DNA of 32,842 nt from Monoraphidium neglectum. Its lineage: Eukaryota; Chlorophyta; Chlorophyceae; Sphaeropleales; Selenastraceae. Under the pieces are notes generated by a model. It was given only the letters and a program-made list of their open reading frames with translations. It did no database searches and had not been told where the DNA came from. The stretch lies in assembly GCF_000611645.1 (NCBI RefSeq), contig NW_014013380.1:1-32842 (forward strand), written 5' to 3'. This document shows, one piece after another, positions 22,701-32,842 of this stretch. The position numbers were made by a program, and so were the translations under genes. How positions within the stretch are numbered: position 1 is the first letter of the stretch; every line of letters begins with the position of its first letter.

Positions 22701-25700
22701 TGCGGCTGCTGCTCTCACACTCTGGCGCGGGGCCGCTGAAGGTGGGTGTTGGGCTGTGCGTGTCGTTAGTTATGGTCAGGGGTGATGAGTGGTCGCCTCT
22801 TTTTCATTCACAGTGGCAGAGGAGTTCTTTGGAGTTCTTTTGAGCGCAGGTGTTGTCCTGCTCAAGCGTATGTGTATGACCCACACGCATACCGCACACA
22901 CGTATACTTACACACACCAATACACACCCTTTCCGCATCTCAACACGCGCAGGACGTCCACCTCAGCGTTGCCGCGCCGGCCCCCACGTCAGCCTCGGAC
23001 GTGTCAATCGATCTCTCCGAGGTTCCAGGGGCCGCATCCAAAAGTGCCCCCACGGCACCAGCGCCGGCGGCCGTCCACCTAACCTTCTTCGCCGGCGGCG
23101 AGGGCCGTGGTGCTGTCCCGGCCTCCAACATGGCACGGGTAGGCCGAACCAGTCCGCCTACATGACTGGTTTGTGGGGAGCACTGCTGACACCATGAAAT
23201 CGACAGGCCGGAAAACTGGGAGGCTGGACTGCTAGGTGCTCCGCTGGCCCCTCTGCGCTCCTCCTCACTGGGCTGCGAGCGGCTCCTTGCCCCCATGCCC
23301 TTCCCTCGCATCAGGTGGTCGCCACTTGGAAGCAGCCGGGCAGCGGGGAGCAGTGCAGCAGCAGCCTCGAGTTTGCCCTGCCCCTGGCGCTCTTCTGCTT
23401 GGCGGTGCCGCCTGTCAAGGCCGCGGGTGCGTCTGGGACCAATCAGTCTTTTTGATATTGTCAAAATGAGTCTTAGCAGTCATGATGGATGCTCTCTGCA
23501 GTTGCTGGACGGAGCCATGGGATGTGCGCCAATCACACAAACAATCACTTCGATTTATGCCCTTCCCAATGCAGCAGAGATCGAGGCTTTCGGCTCTCTT
23601 CCAAGGGTGCATGGATCACTTAGCGTGCTCTGCTGTCCCCTGCTCCCTGCCCACCCACCATTTCCTGCGCCGAATGATTGCAGAGTGCAAGCTGACTCTG
23701 GACACCAACAGGGACCCGCCCCACATGCAGCTCATCTTCCACGATCTCATTGCACAGGCGCGCCAGATCTAACTTGTGTTTTGCATAAATACCTGTGTGT
23801 GTATGTGTGTCTGCGTGCATGTGTGTGTGTGTGTGTGAGTGTGTGTGTGTGTGTGCACGCGTGTGCAACTGCGCTCGTTTCTCATGAATTCCTATGGATT
23901 TGCCACGCGCCATGCGTGTGGCAGCAGATGCAGCCTTCATGGGTGGATGGCCGCAACGCGCTTTCTTGCCAAATGCATGGTCGCCGTCCCCAAACTTTCT
24001 GCATGCGGCGACTTGCCATCAGCACCACGCGCCTCCGCCGCGCCTTCGCCACGCCCATGCGCACGCAACCTGCAGGCCTCGCCCGCGCAGGCCGAGGCAA
24101 TGGCGCGCAGCCAGGGGGCAAACATAATTGGCCTGCAGTACGGCGGGACTGGGCCGTTGGTCAGTGTCCTGGTGTCCAAGGCGGGTGGGCGGTACCGGCT
24201 GCAGAGCGACTGCTTCCAGGCCATGTGGCTGGTGATGCAGGTGGGCCCCGTCAAGGGCCACGGCTGTCACTACATGCGGCAGCAAAGCGCTGGGGTTCCG
24301 AGCGCCATGCTGCCGCATGTAGTGACAGCCGCATGTAGTGGCAAGCGCGCTGCTTTGCAGCGTAGCATGGCGGTTTTTGAGTCCATTTCAGGCACACCGC
24401 CAAGACAGCAGCCCACAAAGGCCGGTGTAATGCCTAGTATGGCAAACAACAAAACGAGGCTGCCTCTGCATCTTCCTCGACGCAGTAGGACAGCTGCAGT
24501 GACTTGCCCAAGTTTGGTCGCTCATGGACGTGCTCTTCGCATGCTCGCCCGCCCAAGCCTTGTTGCATACGCCCGCGCCCGTGCCTCAACGCTCCATCAC
24601 TGGGCGCCATCCACCTCGTTTTCAGGAGCTGACTCAGCGCCTGGCAGCGCACTACCGTGCCTTGGACGCCAAGCCAGGCGCGCCGGCGCCGCCCGACGGC
24701 GGCCGCCTGGTGGTGACGCTGCAGGAGCCGCTGCCGCTGCAGGTGTGTGTATGTGCGCGTGTGCGCAAGTTCGTGCGCGTGTGTGTGTGTGTGTGTGTGA
24801 GTGTGAGTGTGAGTGTGTATGTGTGTGAATCAGTGAATGGGTGAGTGTGGGCGAGTGGGTGTGAGTGTGTGTGATTGTGTGATTGTGTGTGATTGTGTGA
24901 TTGTGTGTGTGTGTGTGGGTGTATGTGTGTGTGTGTGTGTGTGTGCGCGCGCGCCACGAATCATTTGATGATGTGCTAGGGAAAACAAATGCAGAGGTCG
25001 CACAAAAAGCATGTGCTTGCCTGTACTTGCGTACCTGCCAAGTGGTCCTTGGTATTTTCGAGAACTACGGGTGGCACCATTTGCATTGACAACCTCAATC
25101 GCAAAGGCCGACGCTCCAGCTAGTACACCTACCATTAATGACTAATGTCCTGCATGACTCAACCCACCTCAGGACCTCTTCGACTTGATCGAGGCCCACT
25201 TTGAGGCGCGGCGCACGGAGCGGGCGCTCGCGGCGACCCTTGAGGGCCGCGCGCAGCAGTTCAGGAGCGTGCAGAAGCGGCTGCTGGTGCGCTTCAAGGT
25301 GCGTGCAGGGCGCGCCGGCGTTGGGTGGCGCAGGCGGGGCCAGGAGCGCTGCGGGTGCGGACGGCGGGCGGGCGTGGTGTCAAGCTGGGGGTGCACCAGG
25401 GCGATTTCGGGACGAGCAACAGGAGCCCCTGCTCCTGGGGCCGCACGGCAGGACAGCCGAGGCGGGCCTTGTCAGAATTGCTCGAATGGCCGCAGCAGTC
25501 ACGCAATGCCAAAAACCCAAATCCCCAGCTAGCCGTGGTTGACCGTCGCATCGCTGACGCAGTCGCAGCGTGCCCCAGCACGACCGCCCTCGTCTGCTGG
25601 CTGTCTTGTTGCTGGCAGGCCCCCCTCCTCGACTCGCTCTCCCCTTGTGCTTCCTGCTGAGGCCGACGCGCGTCTATGCTTGCCAACTCCTGTCCAGGAC

Positions 25701-26239
25701 AAGACACCTGCTCCCCTCGCTGAGCTGGACACGCTGATGGCGGAAACTTACGACCAGGTTGGGCCCCCTGCTTTGGGGTCTGGTTCAATGGTCCAGCCAA
25801 TTGCATGCGGTTATTCATTTACCCGGCATACTTGCCATGTGATTGAGTCGCGCGCATCCGTGGGCTGACAAGCGCAGCAGGATGCTGGAGCTCCTCGAGC
25901 CTTCAGGCGGGGCCGCGCGTGCTAAAGCTGTCGGCGCAACAGCGCCCCTCGATCGCTTGCCGCGTTGCCTTGCGCGCCGCCGCACAGCTGGTGTCCCTGG
26001 CGGATGAGGAGGAGGCGGCACAGACGGCGACGCGGGGCGCAGCGCAGGCGCTGGGTGCGGGTGTGCAGCTGCTCTTGCAGCTGATCAGGTGCGGGGAGTG
26101 GCACCAGGCAGCCTGGTTGCCTGGTGCCAGGCAGGCCTGTTGGCTTGCCTTGCAAGTTTTACAATTTGAAGGAAGATGGCCAGCTTCAACCACTGTCGTA
26201 CACAAGCGAATGTGTGTGCGCTTGCACGTATGCGCGCGT

Positions 26240-26289
<50 letters not shown>

Positions 26290-26997
26290 CTGGGCGCGCG
26301 CGCGTGCATGGCATATGAACAAACAAGAAATGAAGCGCACGGGTAGGCAACTTGCGCCATCACCCTCGTTACGTGACACACACACACACACACACACACA
26401 CCATCTACTCGCAGCGCAAAGTTCGGTACGCCAGATGAAGATGTGGCAGTCTTGAAGGAGTCGCTCACACCCACAGTCGGTCACGACGACGCAGAGGTGC
26501 GCCGACAGTTCGCATCGGGCGTGCAGTCAGGACAGCCATTCTTTACTTGGCAATCGTGCCTCATTCCTTGCCGCGTTTCTGATGCAGCAGTCCTGTTGAG
26601 GTGCGCTAGCGCGGGCGTTTTGTCTTGCTCAGCACATTTGGAATGCACCACAGCAGCGACATGCAATTGTCATCATCTATGATGCAAGTGATCGTCTTGC
26701 TGCTGCCGCCGTCCCTACCCAACCCCACTGCAAACCCGGACGGGACGCTGCCGGGCGCCCCTGCCCCGCTGCCCGAAACAGGTCGGCTGGGAGGAGGAGG
26801 TCGAGGCCGGGCTGACCCACTTGCTGCGCTCCGCCCTGGCGCGCAACAGCAAGGAGGCGGCCGCGGTGGTGCCGCCGCTGGCGGCCGCCAAAGACACGCA
26901 GCGGCTCAGGAAGCACTTGTCTCTTGTGTTGGAGCGGCTGGCCAAGGGGATGCGGCTATCAGCACCGGCGGCGCCAGCCATCACCCCGGGTGCTTAG
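19722..26997 (+). CDS. BBS9: BBSome subunit BBS9 (PTHB1)
   Basis: BBS9 is a core subunit of the BBSome, the coat-like complex that moves membrane proteins in and out of cilia with intraflagellar transport. Exons: 19722-19833, 20049-20187, 20350-20437, 20635-20713, 20903-21020, 21244-21341, 21559-22056, 22231-22391, 22547-22741, 22953-23138, 23315-23426, 23684-23757, 24076-24240, 24626-24742, 25173-25298, 25698-25757, 25988-26088, 26415-26496 and 26782-26997. This gives 908 residues (the human protein is 887), with every junction in frame. Matches run end to end: MSLFGSREWWAARLGDSEEF at the start; propeller segments KIVTASLQGVLRV, LCLAVLFPRKLAVL, YDGQLSFFEAE, ADWRLVLGETAVDIC and LYLGTDPPS; then CKLTLDTN and GRYRLQSDCFQAMWLV in the middle; and AQQFRSVQKRLLVRF, DKTPAPLAELDTL, WEEEVEAGLTHLL and LVLERLAKG in the helical C-terminus. 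The GAE-like part has an Ala/Gly-rich algal insertion. Intron 12 needs a GC donor (CAG|GCGCGC). No break is visible, so the gene looks functional. Confidence 0.95.
23794..23855. repeat. GT microsatellite in BBS9 intron 12
   Basis: GT repeats with a few TA and GA interruptions, starting about 36 bases after the GC donor of intron 12 (23758-24075). Confidence 0.95.
24261..24331 (+). repeat. 24-bp perfect inverted repeat (hairpin) in BBS9 intron 13
   Basis: Bases 24261-24284 are the exact reverse complement of 24308-24331. Inside them, 24287-24291 (gcgct) pairs with 24301-24305 (agcgc) around a 9-base loop, with a 2x2 internal loop between the stems. The 71-base hairpin lies wholly inside intron 13 (24241-24625). 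It resembles a short small-RNA precursor or a foldback element, but no target or flanking duplication identifies it. Confidence 0.85.
24313..24344. repeat. 16-bp tandem duplication overlapping the hairpin
   Basis: The unit beginning ccgcatgtagtg is present twice in succession with small differences. The first copy is part of the 3' arm of the hairpin, so the 5' arm could pair with either copy. Confidence 0.65.
24743..24951. repeat. GT microsatellite starting at the BBS9 intron 14 donor
   Basis: The array begins directly at the splice donor (CAG|GTGTGTGTATG) and includes a stretch with GTGTGATT units. Because it is GT-rich, many cryptic donors lie beside the real one. Confidence 0.95.
26099..26129 (+). 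repeat. 12-bp stem-loop in BBS9 intron 17
   Basis: tggcaccaggca (26099-26110) and tgcctggtgcca (26118-26129) are perfect reverse complements around a 7-base loop. The stem starts 11 bases after the exon 17 end, so it is close to the 5' splice site (gtgcgg at 26089). Confidence 0.8.
26241..26287. repeat. CA microsatellite in BBS9 intron 17
   Basis: A pure CA array within intron 17 (26089-26414). Confidence 0.95.
26376..26401. repeat. Second CA microsatellite in BBS9 intron 17
   Basis: A shorter pure CA array ending 13 bases before exon 18 begins at 26415 (acceptor ctcgcag). Confidence 0.95.
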
Positions 26998-27704
26998 AGC
27001 TCAGGTGCACGGGTGGTCGCGCGCAAGTCAGCGGGGCAGTGCTCAGAGGCTGATACCAGATCAGCCGCGATCATGCCTTGCATGCATGCATGTCTTGTTG
27101 CCCGTGGCAGGGAGTTGGTCGCACGAGGATGCTGTACGTTGAGTAGCCAGGTGCTGTCTCCTCCAGCGCGACCCAGTTGGACAGGGTGCGACGTGTAACT
27201 GTCACCCCTGTGACATCACAACGGTGACAAGAGTATTTGGGGGGACACGTATGAGCGTTGACAACAACGATTGGCGGCGATTGGAAGGAAACATGAAGTC
27301 ATCCAAACCTCCAACACAGCCCCCTGTCTCCAGCCTTCGAAAGGGTTTCTGTCGCCCACGGGACCTTGGCATGGTGCAGGGCCTGCACTTGTTTTGCTAA
27401 GGGAGTGCCAGACACCCCACCAGGAGGCCGAGAGGCGCATTCGAAGTGTGCAGGTCAATATCCAGCGAGGATATTTCGTGTTTGCCCTGGCTACAGGTGT
27501 TTCTACACATTTCCGGAACCATGAAATTTCTTTTAATATTCAGTTGTTTAGGAACAAAGCCTTGGTCTGTCCTGCTCGCAGCGTTGGAGCCTGGCTTTCG
27601 GAATGATCTATGCAGCGTGCCGTGCCGTGCCTGCGTGCATGGCATGTCGACACTAGATAATTCTTTAGTTTGAAGGAACAGTCCTGTCATCGCCCTCGAT
27701 CCAG
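26998..27704. other. Region between BBS9 and the OPR-like gene; may hold its first exon
   Basis: BBS9 probably ends soon after the TGTAA at 27194. An ATG at 27251 opens a short frame (MSVDNNDWRRLEG...). A phase-1 donor after 27344 would join it in frame to the exon at 27705, making it a candidate first exon of the downstream gene. The donor (gtttct) is weak. The rest shows no coding signal. Confidence 0.35.
27194..27198 (+). terminator. TGTAA polyadenylation-type signal
   Basis: TGTAA lies 197 bases after the BBS9 stop and is the best candidate end of that transcript. Confidence 0.45.
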
Positions 27705-30700
27705 GTCAGCGGCGTGCTGACAACATCTCGATCAGCAGCGCGATCAACAGCGCGCTCAAATTTGCTGAAGATGAGATATCACGACACAAGGATGAGAGCA
27801 CCATCATTCATGCGGGTGTGCAGCGCAGCGCCGCCACTCAACACCAGGCCCCATGCCACCCCGCCGAGCGACGTTTGCCGTTGCACTGCGGAGACAAGGC
27901 AGCGCGCCTGCCTGCCACCAGCCCACCATGCATGTCCAGACGGGCGCATGCGCACAAGTTACACTGCCTGACACAAGCTTCATCTCGATGCGTCAACATG
28001 ACGCCCCTCAAGCTCCTGTCTCTTGGGCAGTACCGTCCTGCTGCTCTGACACACTGCCATACCCTGGCACGACCCCGCCCTGGGCCCGCCCTGCAGACCG
28101 GCAGTTCCAACAACTCCAAGGGCCTTTTGTCACCCGCCTGCTCCGGCCCCGCCAATACCGAGCCCTTCACACCACGCGGAGCTCGCCCCAGGCTGCCGGG
28201 GCGCCAGCTCACCTCCCTCCTGTCGTCCTGCCGGTCCATCCAGCAGCTGCGGCAGGCCGTACTGCCCTTGGGGCCCCATCTGAACGGCATCCACCTCTGC
28301 TGCGCGCTCAGCCAGGCCGCCTCGATCGCCATGCGCCGCCAGCCGCTGCTGGATTGGCCCGATCCAACAGCCGGCGCCGCCGCGGCAGAAATTGCTGCGG
28401 CGGGGCAAGAAGTGCTGCAGCAGGCGCGAGAGCTGGCCGCCGGCCTCGCGCCCGGCCTGATGGCGCTGATGCACACGCTGGGGCCGAGGGAGGTGTCCAC
28501 GCTCATTTACTCCTGGTGAGGCCCCGGTTTCATAAAGGGGACGTCCCTCATCCTGACCAGCAGCCTCCGCAAACCCCAGCCGCTGCCCGCCTGGCCGGCA
28601 CCCTTGCCCCGTGTCCAAAAATCAGTCCGGCCCTGCCAGGCATGCGCCTGCGGGCTGTATGCCCACGACAGCAGTGTTGGCTCAGCATTTTGGTCGATTG
28701 CTAACGACTTGAATCCAGGATGTTCACCCAGGGCAGTCCTGCCGCCTCCCACAGCTGCTGACTTGCGGCCCTGCTCCTCCCCAACCCCCGCTGCAGGGGC
28801 CGCCTCGGGGGCGCCCCGTGCGACGAGCTGCTTGCAGCCACCCTCCGCCGCTTCATCGACCTCGCCACCCACAACACAGCCCTGGGGGTCGGCAACGCCT
28901 GCTGGGGCCTGGCAAAGCTTGCTGAGTCCGACACATCCCACTTCAGCGACAGCGAGCAGCAGCAGTGCCAAGGGTCGGGGCGCGGGGCGGGCGACGCGAG
29001 CGGCGGCGCCGCGAGCGGAGCGTTGATGCAGTCCGTGGTGGCGGCGGCTGCGGAGCGGCTGCGAGAACTGCTGATGGATGAGGAGCGTGGCGGCGCGGTG
29101 GTGAGCACACACCAGCGCCTGAAAGGATGCCCACTGCTGCATCTTGCATGCTCGTGTGCCCGGGATTCGTTGATTGTGGGGTGGACCATGCAGGGCAGGG
29201 GATCTTGCCGGCCGCCCTCAGCCATCTGTGGACCCTCAGCTCACCCAGCTGCCAAGCAAGATTGAGCGATCGGCCCCCCCCATCCTGCTTACATCCCCTG
29301 CTGCCCACCCACCTGGGAAATGGCCTCGCCTCGCCGCCCCGCCGCTGCAGGTGGAGGCGCGGCATGTCTGCGATGTCCTGTGGGCTGCCGGCACCCTCTC
29401 CTGCGGCGTCACGCCCGGCCAGTCCTTGGCCCTGGGCCGCCGCGCCGCCTCCTTCACCCCTGCAGCAACGCGCGCCATTGGGCCCCACAGCGGCGCAGCC
29501 GCCAGCGCCGCGGCCGGCGGCTGCGGCATGGAGGGCAGGTTTGCGACACATGGCAGCGCGGTGGCACCGTACGCGCTTCTGCAGGCGCTCGGCGAGCTGC
29601 GCCAGCGGCCCGGCTGGCAGGAGCCGTACTCGGCGGCGGAGTGGTTGGCGCTGGTGGAGAGCGTGGTCTTTGTTGGGGCGGGCGACGGCGGCTACAATGG
29701 AGGCAATTGCGGCGGCGGCCGCGACGGCGGCGGCGGCGGCGGCAGTGGACGCGTCGAGCTGCGGCCCGATGACTCGCTGGCAAAAGCGGGGTCGCCTGAT
29801 TTTGCGAGTGGTGACCACGGCAGCGTCGCCGATCAGCAGCCCAGGGGAGCATCTCACGCCCTCGCGCCTCACGCGCATCCGCAGTCTCACGCTCGGCAGC
29901 CGCCGCCCATGGCGCGGATGCGCATCGGGTGCATAGCGGGCCTGCTCAGGACGGTCGCACGCCTCGCATTAGGCAGCTCACCCTGCCTCGCGCCCGCCGC
30001 CGCCGCGCGCTGCGGCCAGGAGCTACTGCGCCAAGCCGCGGCGGCGGCCGCGGCCGTCACGGCGCCGGGGGCCCCGCAGCCGCCGCCGGGCGCGCTGGGC
30101 GACGCGGCCGCTGTGCTCGACTGCGCCGCGGCGCTTGGCGCGGCCGCCGGCGACCGCGGCGGCCGGGCCGCCTTTGCCGCTGTCTGCAACGCCGCGGCCG
30201 AGCTGCTGCACGCGCCGTCGCCCGGCCCCGCGGCCGCGCCTGCGCCGGCCTGGCTCTGCCAAATCGCGTCCGCGCTGTCCAGGGCGCGCCACCGCGATGA
30301 CAACCTGATGCGCCTCATCCTACAAGCGGCCGGCGGCCTGGCGGCAACGCCGGGGCCCGCCGGGCGGGTGACCCTGCAGCAGGCGGCCACGATCGGCCAC
30401 GCGGCTGCGGCCCTGGAGATGCCAGGTGCGCTGGCGCCGCTGGTGCGGGCGCTGTGCGAGAGCGCAGCTGGTTGGGAGTATACAGGGGAGGGGCAGGACA
30501 GCGCGGCAGCCGCAGACGCGGCGGCCTCTGCGCCGCAGACGCTCGAGCGGATGCTGCTCAGAGCCAAAGCGCGTGCCGAGGCGGCCGCCGCGCCGGCGCA
30601 GGCGGCGCCGGGGACGGAGACGCTGCTGTGGCTGCGCGCCGTGCACGGATGGGTCGCGTCGGCGCCCGGTTGCGAGGGCGGGCTCGAGGGCGCGCTGCCG

Positions 30701-31350
30701 GCGCGGCTGATGCAGATGTGCAGGGAGGCGTGGGAAGCGTCTCAGGTGCACAGGCAAGCACAGCATCAGCAGAGCGAGCCAGGGCAGGGCGAGAGGCAGC
30801 AGGATGGGGAGCAGGGGTGCAGCACAGCGGATGAGTGCGAGCAGCAACTTGGCAGCAGCACCAGCGGCAGCGACAGCAGCGACGGGAGCAGCGGCGGCAG
30901 CAACCTCGGGAGCCTGCTGCAAAATTACCAAGGGCCAGCTGGCTCGGGGACCAACGCGGCCGCCGCACCCAGCAGGAGCAGCGGCAGCAGCGGCGCTGGC
31001 GAGGCGGGGCTTCTGGACTGCTGCGGCGGCCCCGCACGAGCGGCGGCGGTGCCCGCTGCTGTTCAAACGTCTGCATCGGGGTACCCCTGCGCCCCACACT
31101 CGGCAGTCGCCGCCGGCCCCAGTGCTTTCCTGCCGCGCATCTGCAATGCAGAGCAGCGCGCTCGCAGCGGCAGCTTTAGCGTGCGCAGCTGCAGCGGCAG
31201 TGGCAACTTCTTCCTTCAAGGTGGCTGCGACGGCAGCGCCTCTTCATCCCCTGTACACCCTGTCGCGGGGGCGGCCGCCGCAGCGGCGGCAGCCGCCACC
31301 GCAACAGTCCAGTGGGTGCAGCAGGGCGCGTGCGCACACGTGGCACAGCC

Positions 31351-31424
<74 letters not shown>

Positions 31425-32842
31425 TAGTGTCCTGCTGGGCCAACCCCCACCCGCAGCTGCCGCTTCAGGCCAGCACCAACTACCCGCCAGCCACCCGCCA
31501 CCGACAGTTGGGCGCATCTGCGACTCAAGAGGATCATGGGGCATCGCAGAGCTGCTTTCAATCCAGCAACGCCAGCGGCGGCGGCGGCACCAGCACGCCA
31601 CACTGTGCTGCAGGCACTCCGTGCGACAGACGCGCCGTCGACCCGCGGCGCCGCCCGCAGTCGCCGCGTGAGCTGCAGCGTCCTGCCAACCCGCAGCCGG
31701 CGCGCAGCCCCGCCGCCCCGGGCGTGGTGGCGGGGCCGCTGGGCCCGCAGTGGGCGTGCATTTCAAGGGGGGGCTATTGGGTGCCGGCAGCTGCAGACAC
31801 AGCGCGGGGTACGGAGCGGCAAGGGCGGCCGCCGCGCCATCACAGCGCCGCCGCCGCAGCCTCCGGCGCCCGCTGCTCGGCCGCGCCCGGCGCGCCGAGG
31901 GCGCAGATGGCGGCGGCGGCGCAGATGGTGGTGGCGGCGACGGAGGCGGCGGCGGCGGCGACAGCTTTGTCGCCGGGGACGCACTGGCTGCAGCCAACAG
32001 CGGTGTTTGTGCCACACAACGCGATCCAGATACAGGCGCACATGCAGCAGATGGCCATGCACGCGGCCGCGGCGCAGGCAGGGCACCTGCCGCACGCTTG
32101 GCCAGTCGCTGCGGCGCCGCCGCTCTGGCTCGTGCCCGGGCCAGCGCCGCCGGGCGCCGCACACCACACGCCCGCGGCCGCCGACGCGGCAGCACCGGCC
32201 GTCGCTCCGTCACACCCGCAGCTACAGGCGCCGCCGCCGCCGCCCCCAAAGCCACCAGGCCCGCCCGTCCCGGCTCCGTTCCCCGCCCCTACTCCGCAGC
32301 CTGGCGGCCCCCGCCCGGGCCCGCCGCCGCGGCCGCAGCCCGTCGCCGCGTGGGTGCAAGCACCGCCGCCCGCGAGGCGCGCCCTCCTCTCATCTTGTCA
32401 GTCAACCGCAACGCTGCTGCAGCTCCTTGACCGGGCCGCCGCCGCGGGCGCGCCTCCGCCGCCCCTGTCTGACGCCGCCGCCGCGCTCGCCGCCCTGGCC
32501 GGCGGCGCGTGCCGCCACGACGGCGGCAGGCAGCTGCGCGAGGCGGCGGGGCGGCTCGGGGGCGCGGTGGGCGGGCGGCTTGCGGGCGGGGGTTTGAGGG
32601 AGCTGTCTGCGTGCGTCTGCGCCTGGGGCCGCTTCGGCTTTGTCGCAGGGCCGCACGGGCTGCTGCAGGAGTGTCTCCTGGCAGTGCAGCGGGCAGCACG
32701 CAGTGGAGTTCGTGATCTGAGTGATCTGAGAGATCTCGGAGATCTCGTGGCCGGCCTTGGCGATCTGGCAGAATCGGCGCGCGCCGAGGACGGCGGCCGC
32801 CTGCCGGCGCCGCGCGGCCTCGTCGCCGCTGCCGCCGCCGAC
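27705..32842 (+). CDS. Large OPR/FASTK-like helical-repeat protein, partial
   Basis: Exons 27705-27817, 28208-28515, 28797-29100 and 29351-32842; the last is one open frame of 1164 codons still open at the window edge. The 5' end is unresolved because no ATG precedes 27705 in frame. Repeated helical motifs centred on Trp-Gly/Ala occur: STLIYSWGRLGG, GNACWGLAKLA, CDVLWAAGTL and SACVCAWGRFGF. An early segment (LTSLLSSCRSIQQLRQAV then LNGIHLCCALSQA) resembles the first repeats of chlorophyte OPR/RAP proteins, which bind organellar RNA. No RAP domain is visible in the part present. Low-complexity blocks interrupt it: Gly-rich near 29690-29755, Ala-rich, Ser/Gly-rich near 30840-30910, Q24 at 31352-31423 and Pro-rich near 32220-32360. 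A short Asp-Leu repeat (DLSDLRDLGDL) lies near 32715. The exon 1/2 junction is tentative; the others keep frame with good donors (gtgagg, gtgagc). The family call is an inference from repeat style. Confidence 0.6.
31352..31423 (+). repeat. Uninterrupted (CAG)24 tract
   Basis: Twenty-four CAG codons in a row encode polyglutamine in the large OPR-like reading frame. The other frames read as poly-Ser and poly-Ala. The purity implies recent expansion or instability. Confidence 0.95.

Noticed and set aside
31176..32255. 359-residue minus-strand open frame with poly-Ala
   Set aside because: It is a shadow of the GC-rich coding exon and the CAG repeat on the opposite strand.
1..32842. Transposons, terminal repeats, CRISPR arrays or viral genes
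   Set aside because: No transposase, integrase, reverse transcriptase or capsid motif and no spaced repeats were seen on either strand.

Overview
The window looks like nuclear DNA of a green alga, most likely a chlorophyte of the Chlorophyceae. The reasons are GC-rich exons broken by many short spliceosomal introns, long CA/GT microsatellites inside introns, TGTAA polyadenylation-type signals after most stop codons, and gene content of algal type. The lineage is an inference; no rRNA or organelle marker is present. I saw no tRNA, rRNA, CRISPR or transposon.

Layout. 3-818 (+): last three exons of an unrecognised gene. 1450-3306 (-): leucine-rich-repeat protein, probably two exons. 4826-7126 (+): six-exon phosphopantothenoylcysteine decarboxylase (HAL3/PPCDC), an enzyme of coenzyme A synthesis. 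8009-13313 (-): about twelve exons encoding a membrane-anchored protein with a propeller-like region and a C-terminal aspartyl/asparaginyl beta-hydroxylase-like dioxygenase domain; its frame is disturbed at two places. 13958-19320 (-): twelve-exon organellar tRNA-modification GTPase MnmE, whose catalytic C-terminal motif sits in a 19-base last exon. 19722-26997 (+): nineteen-exon BBS9/PTHB1, a subunit of the ciliary BBSome. 27705-32842 (+, runs off the window): a large repeat protein resembling organellar RNA-binding OPR/FASTK-like proteins, with an uninterrupted tract of 24 CAG codons.

The exon models were built by hand. For HAL3, MnmE and BBS9 every exon junction keeps the reading frame and the joined products match family motifs from end to end. 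The genes are not an operon and share no obvious pathway. MnmE and BBS9 are divergent and share a 401-base, unusually AT-rich intergenic region, so they may be co-regulated. The most notable points are the complete BBS9, repeated use of GC-AG introns, very small exons carrying essential residues, a 24-bp perfect hairpin in a BBS9 intron, the propeller-dioxygenase fusion with two frame breaks, and the pure CAG repeat.
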